17,794 nucleotides of DNA from DAOQAK01 sp043801235 (GCA_043801235.1 JAZDMF010000104.1:1-17794), one strand, 5' to 3'; positions 6,803-14,834 are shown, counted from the stretch's first letter. Notes: generated from the sequence alone by a model not told the origin. Numbers and translations are program-made.

Positions 6803-6945
6803 GATAATTTAAAATAAAGATCAGACAATGAAATCATCAATGGTAAATATATACATTTTCTGTTCCCCTCTTTTTTGAGGGCAGAATTCGATGTAAAAAA
6901 ATCCGGAAGAGTAATTTGTACAATATCATGCACATTCCAGAGGAT

Positions 6946-7293
6946 TTAAAGTAGTTTTTCCTTTTCTTTCCTGGGCAATTTATCCACAATCAAATCGTAG
7001 GAATCATTAATCCAGCCGAAAATCAACATATCATTGATGTTTCCATCAATTATTACCGAATTCCAGTGCTTCTTATCCATATGGTAACCCGGTAAAACGG
7101 AAGGATAATGCTCCCTCAGTTCGATAGCTTTTTCCGGATCACACTTAATATTCACACTCAAATCACCATCAAGGCTGACCAATGCAAACATTTTCCCCGT
7201 CACTTTAAAGACAAGTGTTACATCATCAAAAGGAAAACTTTCGGTCACACCTTTTTTTGAAAGACAATATTCGCGGAGTGTTTCTATATCCAT
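6946..7293 (-). CDS. MmcQ/YjbR-family protein
   Basis: A 115-residue protein with the family pattern: an N-terminal helix with CLSKKGVTESFPFDD (residues 10-24), a strand block (VFKVTGKMFALV), LSVNIKCDPEKAIELRE, then YHMDKKHWNSVIID and a C-terminal helix (LIVDKLPRKEKEKLL). MmcQ/YjbR proteins have a double-wing or CyaY-like fold and are called putative DNA-binding proteins; no biochemical role is established. Length is normal. It lies 143 nt from the peptidase gene and about 180 nt from the MocA-like gene on the same strand, so co-transcription is possible but not shown. A short C-rich hairpin at 6866-6881 lies downstream without a T tract. Confidence 0.85.
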   Translation of the reverse strand: MDIETLREYCLSKKGVTESFPFDDVTLVFKVTGKMFALVSLDGDLSVNIKCDPEKAIELREHYPSVLPGYHMDKKHWNSVIIDGNINDMLIFGWINDSYDLIVDKLPRKEKEKLL

Positions 7294-7342
7294 GATTATT
7301 TAGCATCTAAACAGTTAAAAATAATTTTAATTTATTTAAAAA

Positions 7343-7440
7343 TGCAGATTGCAAAATGCAAATTTCAAATTGTTTTGTGGTAGAATTATCAATAGTTTTG
7401 AAAATATTTCGATTTTGCATTTTAAAATTTGATATTTGCA
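7343..7440. repeat. Imperfect inverted repeat, AT-rich
   Basis: Arms of about 30 nt (7343-7372 and 7410-7440) built of TGCAAA, AAATTTCAAA and ATTTTGCATTTT words are inverted, imperfect copies (roughly 19 of 30 positions match by eye) around a 37-nt spacer. It fills most of the 176-nt gap between the MmcQ-like and MocA-like genes. It resembles in style the elements at 4040 and 8107. It may also just reflect AT-rich low complexity. Confidence 0.4.
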
Positions 7441-7469
7441 CCTTGAATTTATTATCATGCTTTATGCTT

Positions 7470-8060
7470 TCAAAAATATTTATTATAATCTTCCATTGAA
7501 TTTATGTTACATAATATTTTTTCGTCAGTCGTTTGGACATTTATCCTTTCAAAGTATTTTAATAATTCACGCAAATCTGCATCCGTCTGCTTTTGCTTAC
7601 AAATATGCTCTATGACTTTCCGTCCAATCAGTATCGGATGCCCTCCCTTTCCTTTATACACCGGTACTACAATATTATTATCGTTAACCGACAAAGTCAT
7701 TTTATGAAGCAATGGCTGATTTACAAAAGGATTATCTGTATTATGAATGAAACAGGCATTTTTTGTTTTCAATAGGTTCAGCCCGATCTTTATTGAATGC
7801 AACCTGCCTGATGCAGGATTTTTATTTATAACAATTTCTGCATTTCTTAAACTTGTTTTGTCAATTTCATTAACTACTGTTTCATTTGTAACTATAATTA
7901 TTTCCTGTGAACCGAGCTTTTCATATTCTGCAATGATATGGCTGAGAAAAATTTCTTTTTCATTAAATTTCAGCAGAGGCTTCATCAGACCCATTCTTTC
8001 TGAAAGGCCGGCAGCAAGAATCACCACGGGAAATGCCGGTGTTTTGATATTTCCTATCAT
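7470..8060 (-). CDS. mocA: MocA/MobA-like molybdenum cofactor nucleotidyltransferase
   Basis: A 196-residue protein of the NTP-transferase fold. The N-terminal nucleotide-binding motif is ILAAGLSERMGLMKPLL (residues 14-30). The metal-binding Asp sits in HNTDNPF (D109), where family members usually have xGDxP, and GKGGHPILIGR (137-147) matches the GHP motif typical of the MocA/YgfJ branch rather than MobA. Members attach CMP to the pterin for xanthine-dehydrogenase-type enzymes, or act as accessory proteins for selenium-dependent molybdenum hydroxylases. The divergent YgfK-type gene next door supports the YgfJ-like reading, since the two occur together in the E. coli ygfK-xdhD-mocA cluster. 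No hydroxylase gene is in the window. The symbol is by family. Confidence 0.75.
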   Translation of the reverse strand: MIGNIKTPAFPVVILAAGLSERMGLMKPLLKFNEKEIFLSHIIAEYEKLGSQEIIIVTNETVVNEIDKTSLRNAEIVINKNPASGRLHSIKIGLNLLKTKNACFIHNTDNPFVNQPLLHKMTLSVNDNNIVVPVYKGKGGHPILIGRKVIEHICKQKQTDADLRELLKYFERINVQTTDEKILCNINSMEDYNKYF

Positions 8061-8106
8061 TTTTTTATAGTATTTTTGCTGCTCAATTTTTATAAAACCG
8101 GTTTTT

Positions 8107-8235
8107 CGGTTGTCAGATTTCAGGTTTCAGGTTTCAGGTTTCAGTCTGTCAGTTAATCGGTCGCTTAAATGAATACAGGTAACTGGTTGCTGATACCTGA
8201 TACCCGATCACCGATAACTGAAACCTGATGAACCG
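8107..8235. repeat. TTTCAGG tandem repeats within a long imperfect inverted repeat
   Basis: Four head-to-tail TTTCAGG units (8118-8144) lie in the left arm (8107-8152) of an imperfect inverted repeat. Its right arm (8190-8235) is made of CTGATACC and CTGAAACC words. Both arms are 46 nt, begin or end with CGGTT / AACCG, and are separated by 37 nt. The element occupies the shared upstream region of the divergent mocA-like and ygfK-like genes. It could form a large cruciform or an RNA hairpin in the ygfK leader. A TATTTTTG box at 8071-8078 could be a -7 element reading towards ygfK, but no TTTG lies at the right distance. Confidence 0.6.
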
Positions 8236-8273
8236 AAAAGAAACTCTTTAATAAAATTCAAATATCCGTAATC

Positions 8274-11200
8274 ATGAATGAAAAAGCAAATATGACCGAT
8301 ACATTTTTTACAATTCCTGTTGATCAGCTTTATTCTATCATTGCTAAAGAATTTCAAACCCGCAAAGAAATCCTTGGTATTCCATTGGAACTCTTTTTCA
8401 AACCCTCAGCTTCCGATACTTTCAGAACAAAACGCTTTGGTCGTATTCTTGAAAGTCCGCTGGGCGTGGCAGCAGGCCCTCATACGCAGATGGCACAGAA
8501 CATAATTGCTGCCTGGCTTTGCGGAGCACGTTACATCGAATTAAAAACAGTTCAGACACTCGATGAAATCCATATATCAAAACCCTGCATTGACATACAG
8601 GACGAAGGTTATAATTGCGAATGGTCGCAGGAACTTAAAATTCATGAAGCATACGATGAATACCTGAAAGCATGGATCATAATTCATTTGCTGAAACATA
8701 AATTTGGCTGGACGAATGATGAAGGGATCGGAATGATTTTCAATATGAGCGTTGGATACAATATGGAAGGAATTCTGAATGACAATGTTCAATGGTTCCT
8801 TAATAAAATGGCTGATTGCAGCAAGGACAAGGATGAATATATAAAAAAACTAAAACTTCTTTATCCGGAAATATCTAAAATTAACATCCCCGATAGAATA
8901 TCCGACAACATTACCTTGTCAACCATGCACGGCTGCCCTCCGGATGAAATTGAAAAAATCGGACTGTATCTTATCCGTGAAAAAAAGCTGCATACAACAA
9001 TTAAAATGAATCCTACGCTTCTCGGGGCGGATGACATACGCAAAATCCTTAATAAATCCTGCGGTTTTATTACAGAGGTTCCTGACATGGCTTTTGATCA
9101 TGACCTGAAGTATCCCGATGCACTGAACATCATCAAATCACTTGTTAATGCTGCAAAGGAAGAGAATGTGTTTTTTGGGTTAAAACTAACGAACACCCTT
9201 GAAAGCATCAACAATAAAAATATTTTTTCCAAAGATGAAAAAATGATGTACATGAGCGGTCGCGCTCTTCACCCCATCAGCATTAATCTGGCGAACAAAC
9301 TTCAGAAAGAATTCAAAGGAACTCTGGATATTTCGTTCTGCGCAGGTGTTGACTGCTTCAACATCAACGATGTCCTGTCATCAGGACTATCCCCAGTTAC
9401 GGTTTGCTCTGATATTTTGAAACCAGGAGGTTATGCACGTATTAAGCAATACATTGATAACATTCAGGGCATTGAATACCCCGCAAAAAATAAATCGCTT
9501 GAAACCCTTGGCAAATATGCATCTAAAGTGCTTGATGAAAATGCATACAAACGCGATCCCTTCTTTTTCCCGGATATTAAAACGCAAAAAAAACTTTCTT
9601 ATTTTGATTGCATCAGCGCACCGTGCGTGGGAACATGCCCCGCAAACCAGGATGTTCCCGAATACCTTTATCATGCTTCCAAAGGCAATATTGACAAGGC
9701 TTTTGAAGCAATCATGAAAAAAAATCCATTTCCAAATATTCTTGGAATGGTATGCGATCATGAATGCCAGACAAAGTGCACGCGCATCAATTATGACAAT
9801 CCCGTTCTTATAAGGGATGTAAAACGTTTCATTGCCGAGAATGCCGGTGAGAATGCAATCAAACCGGCATCATCGAACGTTAAAAAAGTGGCAGTCATCG
9901 GCGCCGGGCCATCAGGTCTTGCCTGTGCATATTTTCTGAAACTTGCAGGCTTTGATGTGGATGTTTATGAAACAAAAAACATTCCGGGCGGTATGGTAGC
10001 CGATGCTATTCCTGCTTTCCGGATTAAATACGAGGCTATTCAGAAAGATATTTCACATATACAGAAAATAGGTGTATCCATTCATTATGAAATAAAAATC
10101 AGTAAAGGTTCTTTTGACCAGTTAAGAAAATCGCATCATTATATTTTTATCGCAACCGGAGCACAAAAATTCAAAAAGCTTGGAATTGCCGTTGAGGATT
10201 TCAAAGGCATCATTGATCCTTTCGATTTCCTTTCTTCAGTGAAAAAAAATATTTCTTTTGATCTCGGAAAGAATATTGCCATCATTGGTGGAGGAAATAC
10301 CGCCATGGACGTGGCACGTACAGCTTTGCGTATGTCCGTTAAGAATGCAAAAGTGATGGTGCTCTACCGCCGCACCCGTAACGAAATGCCTGCCGGTGCC
10401 GACGAAATAAAAGCACTGTTTGAGGAGGGAATTGAATTGCAGGAACTGGTTGCTCCTGAAAAAATAAATTCTGTTGACGGTAAAATCATTTCACTCATGT
10501 GCAGCCGCATGCAGCTTGAAAACGATCCGGACGGAGGCAGACCCAGGCCTGTTAAAATTCCGAATTCCGAATTTGAAATATCAGTTGACACGCTTATTCC
10601 TGCCATCGGGCAGGATGTGGACATCGATTTCGCTGACACAAAATTACTGCAGCCGAATCCCGAAACGCTGGAAACAAAAATTGAAAATGTGTTTATTGGA
10701 GGTGATGCCCAGAGAGGTGCCGCAACTGTTATCAAAGCTGTTGCTGACGGAAGGATGGCCGCTGCACAGATCATGGCAAAATCAGGAATTTCTTTCCGTT
10801 TTGAGCCGGAAGCATCCGATAAAAAACTGGAATACCGCGATTATATTATTCAAAAATCAAAACGTATTAAAGGTGAATTTCCTGAAGAAATTCCCAGGAA
10901 CAACAGAAAGAATTTTGATATGGTTATCAAGCCTCTTTCAAAAGAACAAGCCATGAAAGAGGCCTCACGCTGCCTTTTATGCAATGATGTATGCAGCGTT
11001 TGTGTTACCGTTTGTCCGAACCGTGCCAATCATACATACTTTATAAAACCGCAGATATTAAATGTTTTCAGTGTAACGAATTGTTCCGGTTTGTTAAAAA
11101 TTGAAAAATCCGGAACTTTTAAAATCGCCCAGAAATACCAGGTCATCAATATTTCTGATTTTTGTAATGAATGCGGTAACTGCACAACTTTCTGCCCTAC

Positions 11201-11519
11201 TGCAGGTGCACCCTGCCATGATAAACCTAAATTTTATCTCACGGCAAAAAGTTTCAGGGAAGCTGAAAAAGGATTTATGCTGAGTCAATTAAAAGATAAG
11301 ATTGTTCTCATTCAGAAAAAACAGAATGCAGTTAACACTTTGACATTGCAGAATGGAAAATTTGTTTTTGAGAACGAAAAGGTAAAAGCAATTTTTGACG
11401 AAAAGAACCTTGAATTGCAGAATGCCGAATTCCTGAAAAAGGATTTGAAAGAATTTGAATTTTCTGAAGCCGTAAATATGTTTATTTTATTTAATGCAGC
11501 AGAAAATTTTTATTTGTAA
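8274..11519 (+). CDS. ygfK: YgfK-type Fe-S flavoprotein (putative selenate reductase subunit)
   Basis: A 1081-residue multidomain oxidoreductase. Residues 1-430 are a dihydroorotate-dehydrogenase-like barrel (ESPLGVAAGPHTQ; LSTMHGCPPDEIEKI). Residues 445-525 are a glutamate-synthase-type 4Fe-4S domain (CISAPCVGTCPANQDVPEYLY, then CDHECQTKC). An FAD-binding motif VAVIGAGPSGLA (about 540) and an NAD(P)H motif IAIIGGGNTAMD (about 668) follow, then the closing FAD motif FIGGDAQRG (about 808). The C-terminus has two ferredoxin-like clusters (CLLCNDVCSVCVTVCPNRA near 900-918; CNECGNCTTFCPTAGAPC near 964-981). This order and length match YgfK, named for selenate reduction and associated with selenium- and molybdenum-dependent purine catabolism. 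The true substrate is unsettled. The ATG at 8292 (MTDTFF) aligns better with the family start than 8274. Its partners SsnA and XdhD are absent here. Confidence 0.88.
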   Translation: MNEKANMTDTFFTIPVDQLYSIIAKEFQTRKEILGIPLELFFKPSASDTFRTKRFGRILESPLGVAAGPHTQMAQNIIAAWLCGARYIELKTVQTLDEIHISKPCIDIQDEGYNCEWSQELKIHEAYDEYLKAWIIIHLLKHKFGWTNDEGIGMIFNMSVGYNMEGILNDNVQWFLNKMADCSKDKDEYIKKLKLLYPEISKINIPDRISDNITLSTMHGCPPDEIEKIGLYLIREKKLHTTIKMNPTLLGADDIRKILNKSCGFITEVPDMAFDHDLKYPDALNIIKSLVNAAKEENVFFGLKLTNTLESINNKNIFSKDEKMMYMSGRALHPISINLANKLQKEFKGTLDISFCAGVDCFNINDVLSSGLSPVTVCSDILKPGGYARIKQYIDNIQGIEYPAKNKSLETLGKYASKVLDENAYKRDPFFFPDIKTQKKLSYFDCISAPCVGTCPANQDVPEYLYHASKGNIDKAFEAIMKKNPFPNILGMVCDHECQTKCTRINYDNPVLIRDVKRFIAENAGENAIKPASSNVKKVAVIGAGPSGLACAYFLKLAGFDVDVYETKNIPGGMVADAIPAFRIKYEAIQKDISHIQKIGVSIHYEIKISKGSFDQLRKSHHYIFIATGAQKFKKLGIAVEDFKGIIDPFDFLSSVKKNISFDLGKNIAIIGGGNTAMDVARTALRMSVKNAKVMVLYRRTRNEMPAGADEIKALFEEGIELQELVAPEKINSVDGKIISLMCSRMQLENDPDGGRPRPVKIPNSEFEISVDTLIPAIGQDVDIDFADTKLLQPNPETLETKIENVFIGGDAQRGAATVIKAVADGRMAAAQIMAKSGISFRFEPEASDKKLEYRDYIIQKSKRIKGEFPEEIPRNNRKNFDMVIKPLSKEQAMKEASRCLLCNDVCSVCVTVCPNRANHTYFIKPQILNVFSVTNCSGLLKIEKSGTFKIAQKYQVINISDFCNECGNCTTFCPTAGAPCHDKPKFYLTAKSFREAEKGFMLSQLKDKIVLIQKKQNAVNTLTLQNGKFVFENEKVKAIFDEKNLELQNAEFLKKDLKEFEFSEAVNMFILFNAAENFYL

Positions 11520-11656
11520 CATAAATAAAATATTCCCCTTTGTAAACTCTGTGCCTCTGGATAAGAAGTAAATATAATTTATTTAAAAACTTACTTACTG
11601 GGAAAAACATCAATCATAATCATCCGTTTATAAAAGCGTTCCTCTGCCAGTTTGTT

Positions 11657-12496
11657 TTAAAACATTGAAACGTTCGTGACCTTTTTGGGTGTTGAAATTT
11701 TATGTTCACGCGAATGCTTAAGGGCGACGCCTACTCTCAAGGTGGTCACGTTCCATGTTTCTATTGAACGCGGGGACTGACCAAAATAAGGTTGAAAAGA
11801 AACAAAAGGCGAGAGTACAAATTGTGTCGGCTTGCGCTGTGACGAGACAGGAATATCATATCCTGCTCCTATTTGCATTGAGAATATTGTTTTGTTCATA
11901 TTGCTAAAATCCCCATTCCGTTTAAGATGGGCTACCTGATTGAGGAAATCGGAATTGACACCTTGTTTATAAAGGAATGATTTGTTCAAATTGAAAGCCA
12001 GGCGGGGGCCTGCATACAAATAAAAATCAGATTTGAATGGGGCGAAGCGCAAACTGGGCTCTACAGTAATATAGCTAAGTCCCGTGGATAAGTCATCAGT
12101 GCAGCCACAAGGAGCATCTTTCTCATCAAAAGCACCTTTGCGGCTGTCGTATCCTGCCTCCAGCATTATACTCCATGTTGAACCGGGAAGATGAAACTCT
12201 GCAAGAGGCGCAAAATAAAGTCCGATACCACTGCCATTATTAAAAGCAACAGGAGAGGTTAAAGTAGAATTCAATTCCTGAATGGAACTACTATAGAAAT
12301 TCATGTTTGCGCCAGTAGCAACACCAAACCACCATGAGTGATTTTTGTCTTTATACAATTGCGCCCTGACGGGCAACTGAATACCTGTCAGAATCAATAT
12401 AATTATAATAACACTTTTGATGGTCGGGCTAAATAATGAACTTATCATGCACCTTGCTTTTCCTGAATTGGTTTTAGTTTTCATTTTATTATTCAT
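11657..12496 (-). CDS. Outer-membrane beta-barrel protein, paralogue A
   Basis: A 279-residue protein with an unusually long N-terminal region before the signal core (hydrophobic SVIIIILILTGIQLPVRAQ, about 28-46, cut after AQ). The mature part shows alternating strands ending in aromatic residues typical of an eight-strand barrel: WWFGVATGAN, GLYFAPLAEF, LEAGYDSRKG, YITVEPSLRFAPF, FYLYAGPRLAFNL, VLSPFVSFQPYFGQSPRS, and the last strand WNVTTLRVGVAL. A Cys pair (APCGC) sits in an outer loop. About three quarters of aligned residues match the neighbour at 12570-13421. Similar barrels, as I recall them, form the N-terminal part of OmpA/MotB-like proteins, but here the chain stops after the barrel with a short basic tail and no OmpA domain. 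Last gene of the unit starting at 14083. Confidence 0.8.
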   Translation of the reverse strand: MNNKMKTKTNSGKARCMISSLFSPTIKSVIIIILILTGIQLPVRAQLYKDKNHSWWFGVATGANMNFYSSSIQELNSTLTSPVAFNNGSGIGLYFAPLAEFHLPGSTWSIMLEAGYDSRKGAFDEKDAPCGCTDDLSTGLSYITVEPSLRFAPFKSDFYLYAGPRLAFNLNKSFLYKQGVNSDFLNQVAHLKRNGDFSNMNKTIFSMQIGAGYDIPVSSQRKPTQFVLSPFVSFQPYFGQSPRSIETWNVTTLRVGVALKHSREHKISTPKKVTNVSMF

Positions 12497-12569
12497 TTAT
12501 AATTAAATACTTCATATTTTATTGCCTGTATTTTGACTTTTACCTGAACAAGGCAGACGCCGTGAATTT

Positions 12570-13421
12570 TCAAAACATACTTTTATTCCTGTTTCTTTTT
12601 TTATGACTAAATTTAAATTTATACTGCGAAAGCTTAAAAGCAGCACCAAATCTCAAAGTGGTTATATTCCATGTTTCTATTGAACGCGGTGACTGGCCAA
12701 AATAAGGCTGAAAAGAAACAAAAGGAGAAAGTACATATTGTGTCGGTTTACGTTTTGGCGAAAACGAAATATCATATCCTGCCCCTACCTGCATTGAGAT
12801 TATTACCTTATTCATGTTGCTGAATTCCCCGTTCAGTACCAGCGGTGCATTTTGACTAAGGAAATCAGATGTACCGAATTGAGAATAACTGAATGATTTG
12901 TTCAGGTTGAAAGCCAGGCGCGGACCTGCATACAGATAAAATTTTGACTTGAACGGCGCGAAGCGCAGGCTCGGTTCCACTGTGATATAACTCAGATCGG
13001 TGGATAAGTCTACGGAGCAGTCACATGGAGCAACTTCCTCGTTGAACGTTCCTTTGCGGCTGTCGTATCCGGCCTGAAGCATTATACCCAATGATGAACC
13101 CGGACGATGAAACTCTACGAGGGGTGCAAAATAAAGTCCGGCATCACTACCCTTATGAAATGCAGCGGGAGAGATCAGGACTGAATTCAATTCCTGGGTG
13201 GAACCGCGGTAGAAATTTAAATTTGCACCTGCTGCAACACCAAACCACCATGAGTTCTTCGTGGCATGAGTTGCTTGTGACTGAACGGACAACTGAATAC
13301 CTGTCAAAATCAAAACAATTAAAATTACACTTTTGATGATAAGGCAATAAGAGGACCATGCTATGTGCGATACCTTTTTTAAATTAGTTTTAGATTTCAT
13401 ATTTTTAAAGTTTGTATTCAT
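12570..13421 (-). CDS. Outer-membrane beta-barrel protein, paralogue B
   Basis: A 283-residue protein and tandem duplicate of the downstream gene, with 73 nt between them. Signal region: KSVILIVLILTGIQLSVQSQ. Barrel strands follow the same order (WWFGVAAGANLNFY, GLYFAPLVEF, LQAGYDSRKG, YITVEPSLRFAPF, FYLYAGPRLAFNL, VLSPFVSFQPYFGQSPRS, WNITTLRFGAAF). The loop Cys pair (APCDC) is kept; most differences fall in loops such as the one after NKSF. An internal ATG (Met 8) aligns with the MKTKTN start of the paralogue, so 13400 is an alternative start. It follows the Ig-like lipoprotein gene by 26 nt, so the three probably share a transcript. The ligand or partner is unknown. Confidence 0.8.
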   Translation of the reverse strand: MNTNFKNMKSKTNLKKVSHIAWSSYCLIIKSVILIVLILTGIQLSVQSQATHATKNSWWFGVAAGANLNFYRGSTQELNSVLISPAAFHKGSDAGLYFAPLVEFHRPGSSLGIMLQAGYDSRKGTFNEEVAPCDCSVDLSTDLSYITVEPSLRFAPFKSKFYLYAGPRLAFNLNKSFSYSQFGTSDFLSQNAPLVLNGEFSNMNKVIISMQVGAGYDISFSPKRKPTQYVLSPFVSFQPYFGQSPRSIETWNITTLRFGAAFKLSQYKFKFSHKKRNRNKSMF

Positions 13422-13447
13422 TGATATTTTAGTACTTTATATTTTCA

Positions 13448-13906
13448 TTATTTAATTTGATTTTTCTTAGCCTGAGCACCTTCAATAAGAATAACATTGC
13501 CGCCTGCTTCGTCAACAGTAGTAAAGCTCCACACATATTCATTTGCCAGTGGAATACCTGCAATATTTTTAATTTTTTCTGTAATCGTAGCAGTATAAGT
13601 GGTACCAGGTAAAAGATTGGCCGAAGGTGTAAATGTTGCAGTTTTGCCGTTGTATGAAACTGTTCCTTCTACTTGTGTTACCCCTTCCAAAGTAAATGGA
13701 GCTTCCGCGTTACAAGATTCGGGGTACATATTTTCATTGAAGGTTACCGAAATCCCCTGGTTAAGGGGTACACCTGTAGCAGCATTTGCAGGGTTTGCTA
13801 ATTCCACAACCGGACATTCTACAACGATTTCCCTGAAATCATCTTTTTTGCACCCGGCAATCAGTACTGCTAGAATGATTGTGTAAATGATGGCTGACTT
13901 TTTCAT
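13448..13906 (-). CDS. Lipoprotein with an SbsA-like Ig (Big_5) domain
   Basis: A 152-residue lipoprotein. The signal MKKSAIIYTIILAVLIAGC has a clean LIAGC lipobox (Cys 19), followed by KKDD. Residues about 34-131 form one Ig-like domain of the SbsA/Big_5 kind, marked by NPANAATGVPLNQGISVTFN at the start and TYTATITEKIKNIAGIPLA-x5-WSFTT at the end. A short tail (VILIEGAQAKKNQIK) follows. Such domains usually occur several in a row or before an adhesive or ice-binding domain; here a single copy stands alone. It precedes the two barrel genes on the same strand and may be a surface partner of them. Whether it faces the periplasm or the cell surface is not clear from the sequence. Confidence 0.8.
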   Translation of the reverse strand: MKKSAIIYTIILAVLIAGCKKDDFREIVVECPVVELANPANAATGVPLNQGISVTFNENMYPESCNAEAPFTLEGVTQVEGTVSYNGKTATFTPSANLLPGTTYTATITEKIKNIAGIPLANEYVWSFTTVDEAGGNVILIEGAQAKKNQIK

Positions 13907-13960
13907 ATTATCTTTTTTTATTTTGTTTCTGTATATGTTACTTCAAAAACAGTGCTGAAC

Positions 13961-14059
13961 TCAGTTTTTTATAATACCGTATTCAAGGTATTTTGACCAT
14001 GAACTTTCCATCCATGTTCCCTGACGATGTTCGATTTTTATGGCTGCGGATATTTTCAT
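13961..14059 (-). CDS. Possible 32-residue small protein or leader ORF
   Basis: An ORF from the ATG at 14059 to the TGA at 13961 encodes a peptide starting MKISAAIKIEHRQG and ending SKYLEYGIIKN. It begins 24 nt after the 93-bp regulatory module, the same arrangement as the 15754 gene after the other copy (15 nt). It is 54 nt upstream of the lipoprotein start. The frame stays open upstream through the module. It has no signal peptide or known motif. It could be a real small protein, a leader peptide, or the stub of a deleted gene; the codon content looks protein-like but the length gives little support. The plus strand within it also has a short inverted repeat, AATACC / GGTATT. Confidence 0.3.
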   Translation of the reverse strand: MKISAAIKIEHRQGTWMESSWSKYLEYGIIKN

Positions 14060-14082
14060 TTCGATACGTTTCAGCTGTTTTG

Positions 14083-14175
14083 CTGATGTAAAAATACTTC
14101 CAGGAGAGGTGGTGAAACATTAGCAGATTTACCAAAATTTAAAAGAAATTTATTGCAGGGGTTGGTAATTTTACC
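14083..14175 (-). promoter_or_regulatory. 93-bp promoter module, copy 1
   Basis: Plus-strand landmarks: CTGATGTAAAA (14083-14093), GAAACAT, GCAGATTTACC (14123-14133), and GGTAATTTTACC (14164-14175). The copy at 15769-15861 has the same blocks at identical distances (40 nt between block starts, then 30 nt of spacer). On the minus strand this reads: operator-like GGTA-N4-TACC, 30 nt, GGTAAATCTGCT, then TTTC-N17-TATTTTTA, which resembles -33 and -7 boxes. Transcription would start about 20-25 nt before the small ORF at 14059 and feed the lipoprotein and barrel genes. The regulator is unknown. Confidence 0.7.
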
Positions 14176-14196
14176 AGTCTGGTCTTATATTCTGTA

Positions 14197-14232
14197 AAAT
14201 AAAAAAGGCATCAGTCGTATGCGCTGTGCCTT
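14197..14232 (-). terminator. Intrinsic terminator of the 15754-14316 unit
   Basis: Read on the minus strand, AAGGCA and TGCCTT (14232-14227 and 14210-14205) form a stem extended inward by CAG / CTG, followed by a run of T's (plus-strand A's from 14206 back to about 14197). It lies about 85 nt after the stop of the PD40 protein gene and just upstream of promoter module copy 1. It therefore separates the two minus-strand units. Confidence 0.75.
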
Positions 14233-14315
14233 GCTTTTGATATTCGCGGGAAATTTAATTATTCAGATACGTATCATTAAAATTTTCTTTGTATTAACCC
14301 ATTATATGGTCATTA

Positions 14316-14834
14316 TTATTCAGTTTTTTCGGGCAACGCCCATAAACCTTCGTCATTCATTGTAGATGAAAAATTTTTATTTTCATTAGTGTCATTCCTT
14401 CCGTTGCTGGTATAGGTTAAAGTAACTCCGTCGTCTAAAATTACAGGATCGTTTTCGTCCTTGCAGGTATTGATCTGCGGGCCCAAATTGTAAGGCTTAC
14501 ACCAGCTTCCGTCCGACAATCTTTCCGATGCCCAGATATCTTTTCCGCCATACCCGCCTTTGCGGTCGCTGACAAAATATAATGTGTTGCCATCAATACT
14601 TAATGCCGGACTGCATTCTTCATATTTTGTATTGATGTTTATTTTAACAGGTGCTGCTGCCTTGTCCGTGGCATCAATTTTATATATATCCCCGTCAATC
14701 GACACATACATCTCTTTCTGGGAATTTGTATCTTCCGGCTTAGTTGCGGGATTTGAACTCTTGTGATTAACTGAAAAAGAAATATTGCTTATTACGATTA
14801 AAAATGCTATCAGTATGATTTTTTGTGTTTTCAT
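14316..14834 (-). CDS. Secreted PD40 (WD40-like) repeat protein
   Basis: A 172-residue protein with signal peptide MKTQKIILIAFLIVISNISFS. Two PD40-type beta-propeller motifs are visible: ECSPALSIDGNTLYFVSDRKG, with the GGYGGKDIW insertion (about 73-102), and DENDPVILDDGVTLTYTSNGR (about 126-146). An earlier partial blade is seen at MYVSIDGDIYKID. The SxDRxGGxGGxDIW signature is the one found before OmpA domains in Bacteroidota PD40-OmpA proteins, where it binds cell-envelope partners. Here the protein is short, with two or three blades rather than a full propeller and no OmpA domain. It may be a trimmed relative or need to assemble with another protein. Last gene before the terminator at 14197-14232. 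Confidence 0.75.
   Translation of the reverse strand: MKTQKIILIAFLIVISNISFSVNHKSSNPATKPEDTNSQKEMYVSIDGDIYKIDATDKAAAPVKININTKYEECSPALSIDGNTLYFVSDRKGGYGGKDIWASERLSDGSWCKPYNLGPQINTCKDENDPVILDDGVTLTYTSNGRNDTNENKNFSSTMNDEGLWALPEKTE

Noticed and set aside
6866..6881. Hairpin CCCTC-T6-GAGGG downstream of the MmcQ-like gene as a terminator
   Set aside because: The stem is only 5 bp and there is no T tract after it on the minus strand.
8118..8144. TTTCAGG repeats as a CRISPR-like array
   Set aside because: The 7-nt units are adjacent with no spacers, so this is a simple tandem repeat.
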